Assembly (NCBI GenBank): GCA_964518335.1
Contig: CAZFDT010000071.1
Coordinates: 1 to 25,543, forward strand
Origin: CAZFDT01 sp964518335
GTDB taxonomy: Bacteria > Planctomycetota > Phycisphaerae > Phycisphaerales > Phycisphaeraceae
Direction: 5' to 3'
DNA: 25,543 bases
Shown: positions 16,214 through 23,735 of the stretch, piece after piece
How the letters are laid out: each line of letters opens with the position of its first letter
Numbering within the stretch: the stretch's first letter is position 1
Program-made: the position numbers and the translations under genes
Notes under the pieces: model-generated
The model's database searches: none
What the model was told of the DNA's origin: nothing
What the model saw: the letters and a program-made list of their open reading frames with translations, nothing else

Positions 16214-17320
16214 ATGATGAATATCATGGATGTGCCAACACCCTTCCTGTTGATCAGCCCGGCTGTGGTTCAGTGCAACATCCGCCGGTTGGCTGACTAT
16301 GCGACTGAACATAGCCTGAATGTTCGGCCACATACCAAGACGCACAAGCTTGCGTTGCTCGGCCGCGACCAGCTCGCCGCCGGAGCGGTGGGACTGACCG
16401 TTGCGAAGGTCGGAGAAGCAGAAGTTATGGCCGAGGCATGCCCAGGTACTGACGTGCTGCTGGCGTACCCGGCGCTGGATGAGTCCCGCCGCCGTCGCGC
16501 GGCAGTGCTGGCGAGGCAGGTGAGGCTCCGTGTGGCGGTTGATTCAGCTTACGCGGTCGAAACTCTGGCTCACGCTGCATGTGACGCGGGCACAACCCTG
16601 GGTATTCTTGTTGATCTGGATGTCGGACTCGGACGGACCGGTGTGCAGACGCCGGAGGCGGCCACGACACTGGCCCAGTCGATCGATCGCACCGCGGGTG
16701 TTCGCCTCGACGGCCTCTTCTGCTACCCCGGTCACATAGCCGGCCCGGCTGACCGCCAGCATAAGCAGATTGCAGGGGTCGTTGAGCTTCTCGAGAAGAC
16801 ACGGGCCCTGTGGCGCCGAGCTGGGTTGAACGATGGCATCATCTCAGGAGGTTCGACACCGACGGCATATCAGTCACACCTCATGCCGCCACTCACTGAG
16901 ATTCGCCCAGGCACATATGTGTTTAACGACGCCAACACCCTGCGCGGCGGCTACTGTCAGCTGCAGGATTGTGCGGCAAGCGTAAGCTGCACCGTTGTCA
17001 GCGATGCGGTAGCGGGCCAAGTCGTGGTGGATGCCGGGAGCAAGGCGCTGGCCGCGGATCGGTGTTGGCCCGCGCCCGATTCGGGCTACGGCTACGTCAT
17101 GGGCTATGCGGAGGCAAAAGTCACCGCATTGTCAGAGGAGCACGGGCAGATTGACATGCGCGCGTATCCTGGCCGCGACCGGCCAAAGCTCGGTCAGCGC
17201 ATCGGCATCATCCCCAATCACATCTGCCCCTGTGTCAACCTGCACAACGAGGTCTGGTGGGATCACGGTGACGGCACGTGCTCATCGACACCTGTAGACG
17301 CACGAGGGCGATTGTCTTGA
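16214..17320 (+). CDS. D-threonine aldolase / D-serine dehydratase-like PLP enzyme
   Basis: This 368-residue enzyme has the alanine-racemase-type N-terminal barrel and the C-terminal domain of the DSD1/D-threonine-aldolase family. VRPHTKTHK (residues 38-46) carries the PLP lysine, probably Lys42. LVDLDVGLGRTGV and GIISGGSTPTAYQSH are conserved barrel and phosphate-binding segments. PNHICPCVNLHNEVW holds His336 and Cys338, the metal site of this family. It would cleave or dehydrate a beta-hydroxy-D-amino acid or related amine. The start (ATG 16214, with alternatives at 16217 and 16226) lies 5 bases after the membrane-protein stop and has no clear ribosome-binding site, so translation is probably coupled. 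Its stop abuts the convergent gene with no spacer. Confidence 0.9.
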   Translation: MMNIMDVPTPFLLISPAVVQCNIRRLADYATEHSLNVRPHTKTHKLALLGRDQLAAGAVGLTVAKVGEAEVMAEACPGTDVLLAYPALDESRRRRAAVLARQVRLRVAVDSAYAVETLAHAACDAGTTLGILVDLDVGLGRTGVQTPEAATTLAQSIDRTAGVRLDGLFCYPGHIAGPADRQHKQIAGVVELLEKTRALWRRAGLNDGIISGGSTPTAYQSHLMPPLTEIRPGTYVFNDANTLRGGYCQLQDCAASVSCTVVSDAVAGQVVVDAGSKALAADRCWPAPDSGYGYVMGYAEAKVTALSEEHGQIDMRAYPGRDRPKLGQRIGIIPNHICPCVNLHNEVWWDHGDGTCSSTPVDARGRLS

Positions 17321-19114
17321 TCACGAAAGGTCGCTAAGCCGTTCGTCAGGCGCGCCCGGGGGCCAGATGGTCTGACCCGGAGGGTAGTAGAACGGTGTGT
17401 CGGGCTTGGCGGCGCCCTTGGCATAGAAGTGCTCGAGGTGGTTCCCGGCCCGAGCGGTGATCGAAGGGTCCGCCAGGATCTGCGCCATCGACGCCAGTTC
17501 GCGATCACCGGGCAGGTAGTAGAACCGCCCCAGCGACGGATCGAGCGCGACGAGGTTGTTACCAAACTCCACAGCCGTGATGACGTGTCCCGGTACACCG
17601 ACACGTGTCGCACGATAAAGGCGACCGGTCAGGTCGCAGCGCATTTGCTCAAGAATGCCGATCTGCACCGCCGCGAAACAGCAGCACTGGCCTGAGCCGA
17701 ACCGCAGCAGTGACAGCGGACTCAACTGCGACACCAGCGGGGACGGCGCGTTGGCGTAGGTGAACACCGCTGGCTGATTGACGAAGAGGGTGCTGCCCAG
17801 CAGCCGGTCGATGTCGTTGTCGAACAGGTCGTAGAGATATGCGGCGATCTGCTGCAGTGCATCGGTCCGCATCAGGTTGAATACGGGTTGCCCGCTTTCG
17901 CCGGCTAGTACAAAATCGCTGGCCGCGCCCTGTGCGGTCGTCAATCGCTGCATTACCGGCAGGTGGGAGAGGATGAAATCGCGCTTGCGGTCGATGAAAT
18001 CGGGCGTGCCCGGCTCGGGATCGGGGCAGGGTCGGGATGCGGGGGGGGCCAACTGCATCAGACGCCCCTCGCCGCGGCCAAGCCGGTACACGGCACGCAC
18101 CGATCGCCCCTGCTCATCGGTCACATCGATAATCAGCCGATGGTGCCGATGATCGCGCGGATTCCAACGCATCGCCATCTCCAGGATGACGCCGTCGGTC
18201 TGAGCTTCCGTAAGCGTGAACTTCTGCTCGCCGCTCCAGAAAAGTGATTTGCCGTCAATCTCGTTGACGACCTGCAACCGCACGTGTCCGCGCACGCTTC
18301 TCCCGCCCACCGCCCGCAGGTGAAGCCGACACGACTGTGGTCCCAGACGCATGTCGCCCAGATCGACGCCGGATAAGTGCAGCGCCGGCTCGACGCCAAA
18401 TGCCAGTTGCCCCGCTCCCCACGGAGCCATCGGATGGTGATGCGTCAGGTTCCAGCAGACCGGCGATGCGAGCGGATCGCTTCGCTGATGGTAGCAGTTG
18501 AAGCCCCATCGTCTGCCAGGCCGCGCCTCGATCAGGTCGAACGGAACGCGCAGCACCGCTGACCAGCTTTCGTCCTTCGGCCGCGAATCGCCGCAAATGG
18601 TCGCAACATCCAGCGGATGTTCGTCCAACTTCCTTTCCCACCGCTGACTGTCGAACGGTCGGCGACATTGGAAAGCAACGACTCGCCCGTCGGGCACAAT
18701 CGCCAGATGCAGGTAATGCAGGTGCTCATGGGCCGGGTCGAGCATGAGTTGGATGCTGTCGGCCGTGTGCCAGCGCACAGCAAATCCTCGTCGTATGCAG
18801 CGCCCCGGCGTGCGCACGCGCACCGCCAAAGCATGGTCGTCGAACGCCGCGCGCACGTCGTAACCGGCGGCCCATTCGCACCCTTGTTGATGCTGGCGCA
18901 GGAACGGGCCAAAGGTCGGCACGTCCGACCAAGCCGCGTCATCCACGGCTCGCGGCGCTTCGGGCAGGCGCACCGCCTGGGCTAGCCGCTCAACAGGCAT
19001 TTCGCCGCTGCAGTTGATCCGAAGCTGCCGTGGGGTCTGTTGGCGCACGTCGAGCAGGAACGCGGCCTGTTCGGCTTCGGTCGGATACAGCAGGGATTGG
19101 GTCGGTCTGATCAT
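17321..19114 (-). CDS. CBM9-like plus transglutaminase-like protein (paralogue 2)
   Basis: This 597-residue protein shares the whole architecture of the gene at 9051-10850. A CBM9-like N-terminal domain spans about 40-240 (DDAAWSDVPTFGPF, ADSIQLMLDPAHEHLHY, WSAVLRVPFDLIE, WGFNCYHQRSD). A beta domain ends in VYRLGRGEG. The C-terminal transglutaminase-like domain has the likely triad Cys477 (GSGQCCCF), His510 (GVPGHVITAV) and Asp525 (LVALDPSLGRFYY). The Cys-His spacing (33) equals that of paralogue 1 and the His-Asp spacing differs by one (15 versus 16). The IWPPGAP end motif is shared, but the Cys/His cluster is absent. AAGGA lies 6 bases before the ATG. There is no signal peptide. It is likely cotranscribed with the decayed ceramidase-like gene upstream (62-base gap). 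Function beyond the fold is unknown. Confidence 0.85.
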   Translation of the reverse strand: MIRPTQSLLYPTEAEQAAFLLDVRQQTPRQLRINCSGEMPVERLAQAVRLPEAPRAVDDAAWSDVPTFGPFLRQHQQGCEWAAGYDVRAAFDDHALAVRVRTPGRCIRRGFAVRWHTADSIQLMLDPAHEHLHYLHLAIVPDGRVVAFQCRRPFDSQRWERKLDEHPLDVATICGDSRPKDESWSAVLRVPFDLIEARPGRRWGFNCYHQRSDPLASPVCWNLTHHHPMAPWGAGQLAFGVEPALHLSGVDLGDMRLGPQSCRLHLRAVGGRSVRGHVRLQVVNEIDGKSLFWSGEQKFTLTEAQTDGVILEMAMRWNPRDHRHHRLIIDVTDEQGRSVRAVYRLGRGEGRLMQLAPPASRPCPDPEPGTPDFIDRKRDFILSHLPVMQRLTTAQGAASDFVLAGESGQPVFNLMRTDALQQIAAYLYDLFDNDIDRLLGSTLFVNQPAVFTYANAPSPLVSQLSPLSLLRFGSGQCCCFAAVQIGILEQMRCDLTGRLYRATRVGVPGHVITAVEFGNNLVALDPSLGRFYYLPGDRELASMAQILADPSITARAGNHLEHFYAKGAAKPDTPFYYPPGQTIWPPGAPDERLSDLS

Positions 19115-19176
19115 CGCGGATCCTTGCGTCTACGCCGACGGTTCGGGCTTGCGATCCCATCACATGCTATCGCCAT

Positions 19177-19680
19177 TCAGGCCTGCGGTGGCATATCGAT
19201 TCCCAGGCGGTTGATCACGTCGACGGTCCTATCCGCCATGGGTTTGTAGGTCGATCCCGAAGTCGCTGAAAATGCCGGTGCCGCCCAGCACCAAGCAATT
19301 GTCCTCAAGGTCGATGTCTGGTCCGACTGGGTGTGCGTGGCATTCAGAAAGACTATGGCGGGGTCGCGACCGGACAATCTGTGGCGAAGTCGTTCACGCA
19401 CCGCATCGCGCAGGCTGCTGGCGATGCAGGTCAGATCGCGCACGCCCATGGAATGGCGAACGTAGCACTGCCCGGTGATCAGGACTGGGTGCTGCAGGGT
19501 TAGGCCAGTGCAGGCCCAAGGCAACCCGCTATTGAGGTCGTTTCCAGACAAAGAATGGCTGGCGGTGCAGGGCATGGCTGCCATTGGACGCGGCGTGTTG
19601 AACCGAAAACGAACGGCTACAGCACGTGATTTTAGCTCGCTTGCGTCGCCATGGGAATTATTCTCATGACTTGTGGACAT
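19177..19680 (-). pseudogene. decayed ceramidase-fold protein (remnant 2)
   Basis: The second half of this 167-residue frame is built from pieces of the same family as 23736-25250. WACTGLTLQHPVLITGQ and VRHSMGVRDL match the N-terminal region. SSLRDAVRERLRHRLSG and VFLNATHTQ match the region around the intact EAVRERS and LNATHTHT. The last part, MADRTVDVINRL, matches the C-terminal LADWTVQSLIDL. About 35 residues are missing after VRD, and most of the protein is missing after NATHT. The first 50 or so residues do not match the family. It lies directly upstream of paralogue 2 on the same strand. Function is not expected. Confidence 0.65.
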
Positions 19681-19722
19681 AGAGCAACAGTGATCGACTT
19701 CACTGACACTTGGGGTTTTTTC

Positions 19723-19751
19723 TTGGAAAAATCAGGTGATGCTACTATGTT
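19723..19751 (+). promoter_or_regulatory. candidate promoter for the beta-helix gene
   Basis: TTGGAA (19723-19728) and TATGTT (19746-19751) are 17 bases apart and each match 4 of 6 consensus positions. Transcription would begin near 19758 with a leader of about 73 bases. The dyad at 19728-19743 fills the spacer, as in the promoter near 932-961. The match alone is weak; the shared arrangement raises its credibility. Confidence 0.35.
19728..19743. promoter_or_regulatory. candidate operator, copy C of shared 16-bp dyad
   Basis: AAAATCA-GG-TGATGCT keeps 5 of 7 dyad pairs and contains the perfect short inverted repeat ATCA-GG-TGAT. Its right part TCAGGTGATGCT differs from copy A at one base. It lies 88 bases before the start of the secreted beta-helix gene and in the spacer of its candidate promoter. 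Confidence 0.45.
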
Positions 19752-19830
19752 GGTTGTGTGGTTTGATATATAGTGGCGTCTTGGGGGCGCCATGGCCGCT
19801 CTGCCTCGATCCTTCATTGCGAGAGATATT

Positions 19831-21894
19831 ATGAACGCTCACCCCGCAGCGCTGTTGAGCTTGATCGTCGTTCTGGCCGTGTCGATGGCCGCCGTCACCC
19901 TGACGCAGGCTCAGGATTCGATCGACCGCGACCCCCAACTCGTCTATCGCACATGGACTGATTTCTGCGCTCAGGTCTTCACGGCTCGCAGCGAGCCGCT
20001 CTATTACGAAACCTTTGGCAACGAACTGAAGTGGCTGGATGATGGCCGGTGGAGTCGCGTTAGCCGCAACAGCGCCGCCCTTGGCTTCGAGACCAACCTT
20101 CCAGCCCGAACGCACGTCGAATACGGCAAGACGCCCAAACTGGGCATGACCACCGAACCGAGCGAACGGCCATTCTTCCTACACTTGCATCACCTGACCG
20201 GCCTCGATCCCAACACGCAGTACCACTACCGTGGCGTCGCCGTCGATGAACGTGGCCAGACGATCCACAGCGACGTGCAGGCCTTTCGCACCACGCCGCA
20301 GGGTGAAGGCCAATCAATTCCTCAGCCGGGCGCCTCGCTGCCGATCGTCATCAGCGAGCCGGGACATTATGTGCTAACGCAGGACATCGTCGCCGACCAG
20401 ACGGCCATTCTCGTCAACAGCGGCGACGTGACGCTTGACCTGAATGGCCACACCGTCACCTATAACGCACGGCCCATGGTCGAAACTTGGGGCTCGGGCA
20501 ACCCCAACCGCTGGTGGGACCGCTCGCCTTACGGCGTGAAGGCCGACGGCGGCCGCTCCGGTCGCCAGAACGTGCGCGTCCTCAACGGCCACATCATCCA
20601 AGGGGCCGGCAGCAGCGGCGGTTCTGCCAACCAGCGTGGCTGCGCGCCGGTGGGTCTGGCCAACGGCACCAGCGGCGAACTGGCTGGACTGATCCTCACG
20701 TGGCATGGCAACCAGGTCGCCGGCGTCGAATTCACTTACGGCTCGGACAATATGACCATCCACCACAATGTGCTCCGCGACATGGGCACAGAAATCGTCA
20801 ATCGTCACCAGGCCGTCCGCGCCCTAGCCCGCGGCGGCGTCATGCACCACAACCTCCTGGCCCGCGCCCGACAGCGTGGCATCGAGGCCAACCGCCCCGG
20901 CAGCCACATCTATCGCAACGAAATCTACGTCGATAGCTGGACCACCAACTCCTTCGCGATCGCACCTACCACCAACAGCCGCATCCACGACAACCGCATC
21001 TTCGGCGGCGGTTACTTAGCCGTGGGCATCGCCACCTTCGGCGGCACCGACGGCGTCCACGTCCACGATAACTTCATCCTCGTGCAGGCCACACAACCGC
21101 TACGCCGCTGGCCCGAATACGGCCCGCAGTCCGGTGCGCACGGCATCCGCGTGCAGTGGGGCGCGGTCAACACGCTCGTCGAGAACAACGTCGTCATCGG
21201 CCGGGCACGAGATGGTGGACGCAGCCGAACCCTCTGGGTCGCCCCTTCCTCCAACGTCACTGGTGTGCTCTTCCGAAATAACACCATCAAGTCGATCAGC
21301 GAAGACACGCAGACCGACGACGTGGCCGCGATCTCCATCACCGGTGAAAACGACAGCGTCGGACGCCACGAACCCATGATGTTCCTCAACAACCGCATCA
21401 TCGCCAATCTCAACAACGTCCGGGCCGGTGAAACCTACGGCGGCGGCAGCCATGGCACTCGCTTCATCGGTAACACCTTCGTCCGTAGCGAGCCGCAACG
21501 TGATGACTACCACACCCTCCAGATCGGCTTCTGGACGCGCGAGATCTACGACCACCAGTTCATCGACAGCAAGTTCGAGAACGGCGCGAGCCAGGAGTCG
21601 TTCAAATTCGTCGGCACGGCCGGCTCGCGCCGCGATTTCGCCGTCGGCCACACGATCACCGTCCGAACCGTGCCACAGGCCACCGTCACCGCCACGGACC
21701 GCGAGAACAACGAGGTCTTCAGCGGCCAGGCCGACAGCCAGGGCGTGCTGGACATCCCCCTGCTCCAGTACCGCCAGTCGCCCGACGGTCGCGTGACGCT
21801 GACGCCGCACAAGCTGACCATTGACGCCGATGGCCGCACGATTCAGCGCAACGTCACCGTCGACGGTCCCAAGCAAGTTCAAGCCATGCCCTGA
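19831..21894 (+). CDS. secreted right-handed parallel beta-helix protein with FN3-like head
   Basis: This 687-residue protein has a signal peptide (hydrophobic core LLSLIVVLAVSMAAV, cleavage likely after LTQA near residue 27). Residues ~75-155 resemble a fibronectin type III or purple-phosphatase-like N-terminal sandwich (LGFETNLPARTHVEYG, HHLTGLDPNTQYHYRG). Residues ~165-600 form many short beta-helix rungs rich in N-x-I/V patterns (VTLDLNGHTVTY, MTIHHNVLRDMG, HIYRNEIYV, RIHDNRIFGGG, VHVHDNFILV, TLVENNVVIG, VLFRNNTIKS), the fold of pectate-lyase-like polysaccharide lyases and hydrolases. A last beta domain (~605-680) closes the protein. The ATG at 19831 is preferred over the frame's upstream start at 19792 because it directly precedes the signal peptide and follows GAGAG. 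It is the best candidate for a secreted polysaccharide-degrading enzyme here; its specificity is unknown. Confidence 0.85.
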   Translation: MNAHPAALLSLIVVLAVSMAAVTLTQAQDSIDRDPQLVYRTWTDFCAQVFTARSEPLYYETFGNELKWLDDGRWSRVSRNSAALGFETNLPARTHVEYGKTPKLGMTTEPSERPFFLHLHHLTGLDPNTQYHYRGVAVDERGQTIHSDVQAFRTTPQGEGQSIPQPGASLPIVISEPGHYVLTQDIVADQTAILVNSGDVTLDLNGHTVTYNARPMVETWGSGNPNRWWDRSPYGVKADGGRSGRQNVRVLNGHIIQGAGSSGGSANQRGCAPVGLANGTSGELAGLILTWHGNQVAGVEFTYGSDNMTIHHNVLRDMGTEIVNRHQAVRALARGGVMHHNLLARARQRGIEANRPGSHIYRNEIYVDSWTTNSFAIAPTTNSRIHDNRIFGGGYLAVGIATFGGTDGVHVHDNFILVQATQPLRRWPEYGPQSGAHGIRVQWGAVNTLVENNVVIGRARDGGRSRTLWVAPSSNVTGVLFRNNTIKSISEDTQTDDVAAISITGENDSVGRHEPMMFLNNRIIANLNNVRAGETYGGGSHGTRFIGNTFVRSEPQRDDYHTLQIGFWTREIYDHQFIDSKFENGASQESFKFVGTAGSRRDFAVGHTITVRTVPQATVTATDRENNEVFSGQADSQGVLDIPLLQYRQSPDGRVTLTPHKLTIDADGRTIQRNVTVDGPKQVQAMP

Positions 21895-21966
21895 TTCCAC
21901 CGCCGCGTTGGATGCGCTCCAGTCATGAACCGGGATCTGGCGGCCGGAGGATGAGGCTCTAGTGGT

Positions 21967-22000
21967 CGCCGCCTCATATTGCGCCACATGTGAGGCGGCG
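21967..22000 (+). terminator. GC-rich hairpin after the beta-helix gene
   Basis: CGCCGCCTCA (21967-21976) pairs perfectly with TGAGGCGGCG (21991-22000) across a 14-base loop, 72 bases after the stop at 21894. There is no run of T after the stem, so it is either a non-canonical terminator or an mRNA-stabilising 3' hairpin. Confidence 0.4.
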
Positions 22001-22461
22001 GAAATAGCGTTAAAACAGCGGTCATGTTGGTGCCGGCCGTGTATGTCAGCCATGATTGCCCTGCTTCATATGTTGCGCACCGTTTGGCGGGGACCACTAG
22101 CCGGGCCATAAGGGTCGCAGTATGCCCCCTGCACCTACCGGCTCGGTCGGAGCCCCATCCTCCCGCACCGGCCCCTGGTGGTAACGGCCTGACGGATTCG
22201 CCGCGTCGCGCGGAAGGATGCGGCGAGCCGTGCCCATGAGCTGATGCGATGGTCTGGCTCGCACAACGCGTATGGCGCATGCTCACGCCGTGGATGGCCG
22301 AGTCATTGCCGGCAACCCGCCTGCGGCGGTGCTTGGGATGGCAACCGTACCAGTTACCTCGACTTCACCGATACCCCATCGCCAGTATACGTACCTTCCC
22401 TACATGAAGACCCTCATCAAACGGCGAGTGATCTTCGTGCTGGCAAGACATGAGGCATCGC
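22001..22461. other. intergenic stretch without a supported gene
   Basis: Between the hairpin after the beta-helix gene and the MFS gene, short open frames exist in several directions, but none has a ribosome-binding site, a recognisable motif or convincing protein composition. A promoter for the MFS gene should lie here, but no clear -35/-10 pair was found. The stretch could hold eroded coding sequence; I cannot show it. Confidence 0.5.
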
Positions 22462-23661
22462 ATGACTGACGCCGAACACGACATGACAAAGACACTGCCC
22501 TCCGGGCGTGCCACGATCATGGCTGCGGCGGCGACGATAGCCATGATGCTGCCGTTGCTATTGGTCGGCACCCTGGCGGCGCAACTGACCGAGGAATTCA
22601 TGTTTGGGGCCGCGGCTCTCGGCGTTGCCGTTGGCTCTGCCCAGGGACTGCGTGCGGTGGCCTCCGCTGTGCTGGGACGGGTCGTCGATCGACTCGGCGC
22701 CACCCTGGCCCTGCGTCTTGCCATGCTGGCGTCCGCGATGTCGGCGGCAGGAATCGCTCTCGTGGCGAACAGTTGGTGGACGTTGATTCCCTGGCTGTTG
22801 CTGACCGCCTTGGCGCATGCCATCGGCCAACCGGCCACCAATCGTCTGCTGGTCAACCGCACCCGCGCGGATCGACTCGGCACGGCCTTTGGCATCAAGC
22901 AGTCAGCGCCACCGGTCGCCATGATCTTCGCGGGACTGAGCGTGCCCGTGCTGGCGGTTACCGTGGGTTGGCGCTGGGCGTATGGGTTCGCCGCCCTCTT
23001 CGCCTTGATCGTCTCGTGGTATGTGCGACATCCGCCGGGAGCCGATGATCAGGCGCGACGCGCCAAGCGCCTGGCCATGTCCAGAATGCCTTTGAATGAT
23101 CGCACCACGATCATGTTGATCGCCATGGGCTTTGGCCTGTCGTTCGCCGCCGGCGAGGTGGTGAAAACGTTCTACGTTGACGCGACTGCAGCAGCTGGCG
23201 GAACACCTTCATTCGCCGGGGTGATGCTGGCCTGCGCGAGCATTGCCGCGATTGTGACACGACTATCTGCTGGCATCTCCTGCGATCACACGGCAGTCGA
23301 CCCGCTGCGGATTTGTGCGGGTCTTATCCTGATGGGCTCCGTTGGGCATGTCCTGCTTGCCCTTGGTCAACCCGCCATGATGGCCGTGGGTGTGGTCGTG
23401 GTCCTGATTGGCACCTGGGGTTTCCAAAGTGTTTTCTGGGTCGCGATCATGCGTGCCTATGCCACGAGCCCCGGCCGCGTGACCGGGGCGATGGCCCCAG
23501 GTGTCTTTCTCGGTGGCGCGGCAGGCCCCATTCTTTTCGGATTGGCCGTCGAGCATTTCAGCTATCCGATCGCTTGGTGTGGCGCAGCCGGCCTGGCCGT
23601 TGCATCGTCGTGTACATTCCTTCTCGCATCCCATCGGCTGCGGCAGAAACAGGCGAACTGA
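22462..23661 (+). CDS. major facilitator superfamily transporter
   Basis: This membrane protein of about 399 residues has roughly twelve hydrophobic helices in two halves separated by a charged loop (DDQARRAKRLAMSRMPLNDR). The loop after helix 2 carries GRVVDRLGATLALR, the classic MFS motif A pattern (G-x3-D-R-x-G). A second signature-like region is GTAFGIKQSAPPVAMIFAG. It probably exports or imports a small molecule using the proton gradient; the substrate is unknown. ATG 22462 is preferred because GAGG lies 6 bases upstream; ATG at 22450 and 22483 are alternatives. It is followed after 74 bases by the ceramidase-fold gene, probably in one operon, so it may carry that enzyme's substrate or product. 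Confidence 0.9.
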   Translation: MTDAEHDMTKTLPSGRATIMAAAATIAMMLPLLLVGTLAAQLTEEFMFGAAALGVAVGSAQGLRAVASAVLGRVVDRLGATLALRLAMLASAMSAAGIALVANSWWTLIPWLLLTALAHAIGQPATNRLLVNRTRADRLGTAFGIKQSAPPVAMIFAGLSVPVLAVTVGWRWAYGFAALFALIVSWYVRHPPGADDQARRAKRLAMSRMPLNDRTTIMLIAMGFGLSFAAGEVVKTFYVDATAAAGGTPSFAGVMLACASIAAIVTRLSAGISCDHTAVDPLRICAGLILMGSVGHVLLALGQPAMMAVGVVVVLIGTWGFQSVFWVAIMRAYATSPGRVTGAMAPGVFLGGAAGPILFGLAVEHFSYPIAWCGAAGLAVASSCTFLLASHRLRQKQAN

Positions 23662-23735
23662 AAAGGCGGGGGTTTTCCGTGTCGTGCAACGCCCCTGCCT
23701 GAAACTCAGTACGCTATTCGCTGGAGGTAATTCGC

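Noticed and set aside
21879..22286. 135-codon minus-strand frame after the beta-helix gene
   Set aside because: It covers the 3' hairpin, has erratic composition (Arg, His, Pro) and no start signal.
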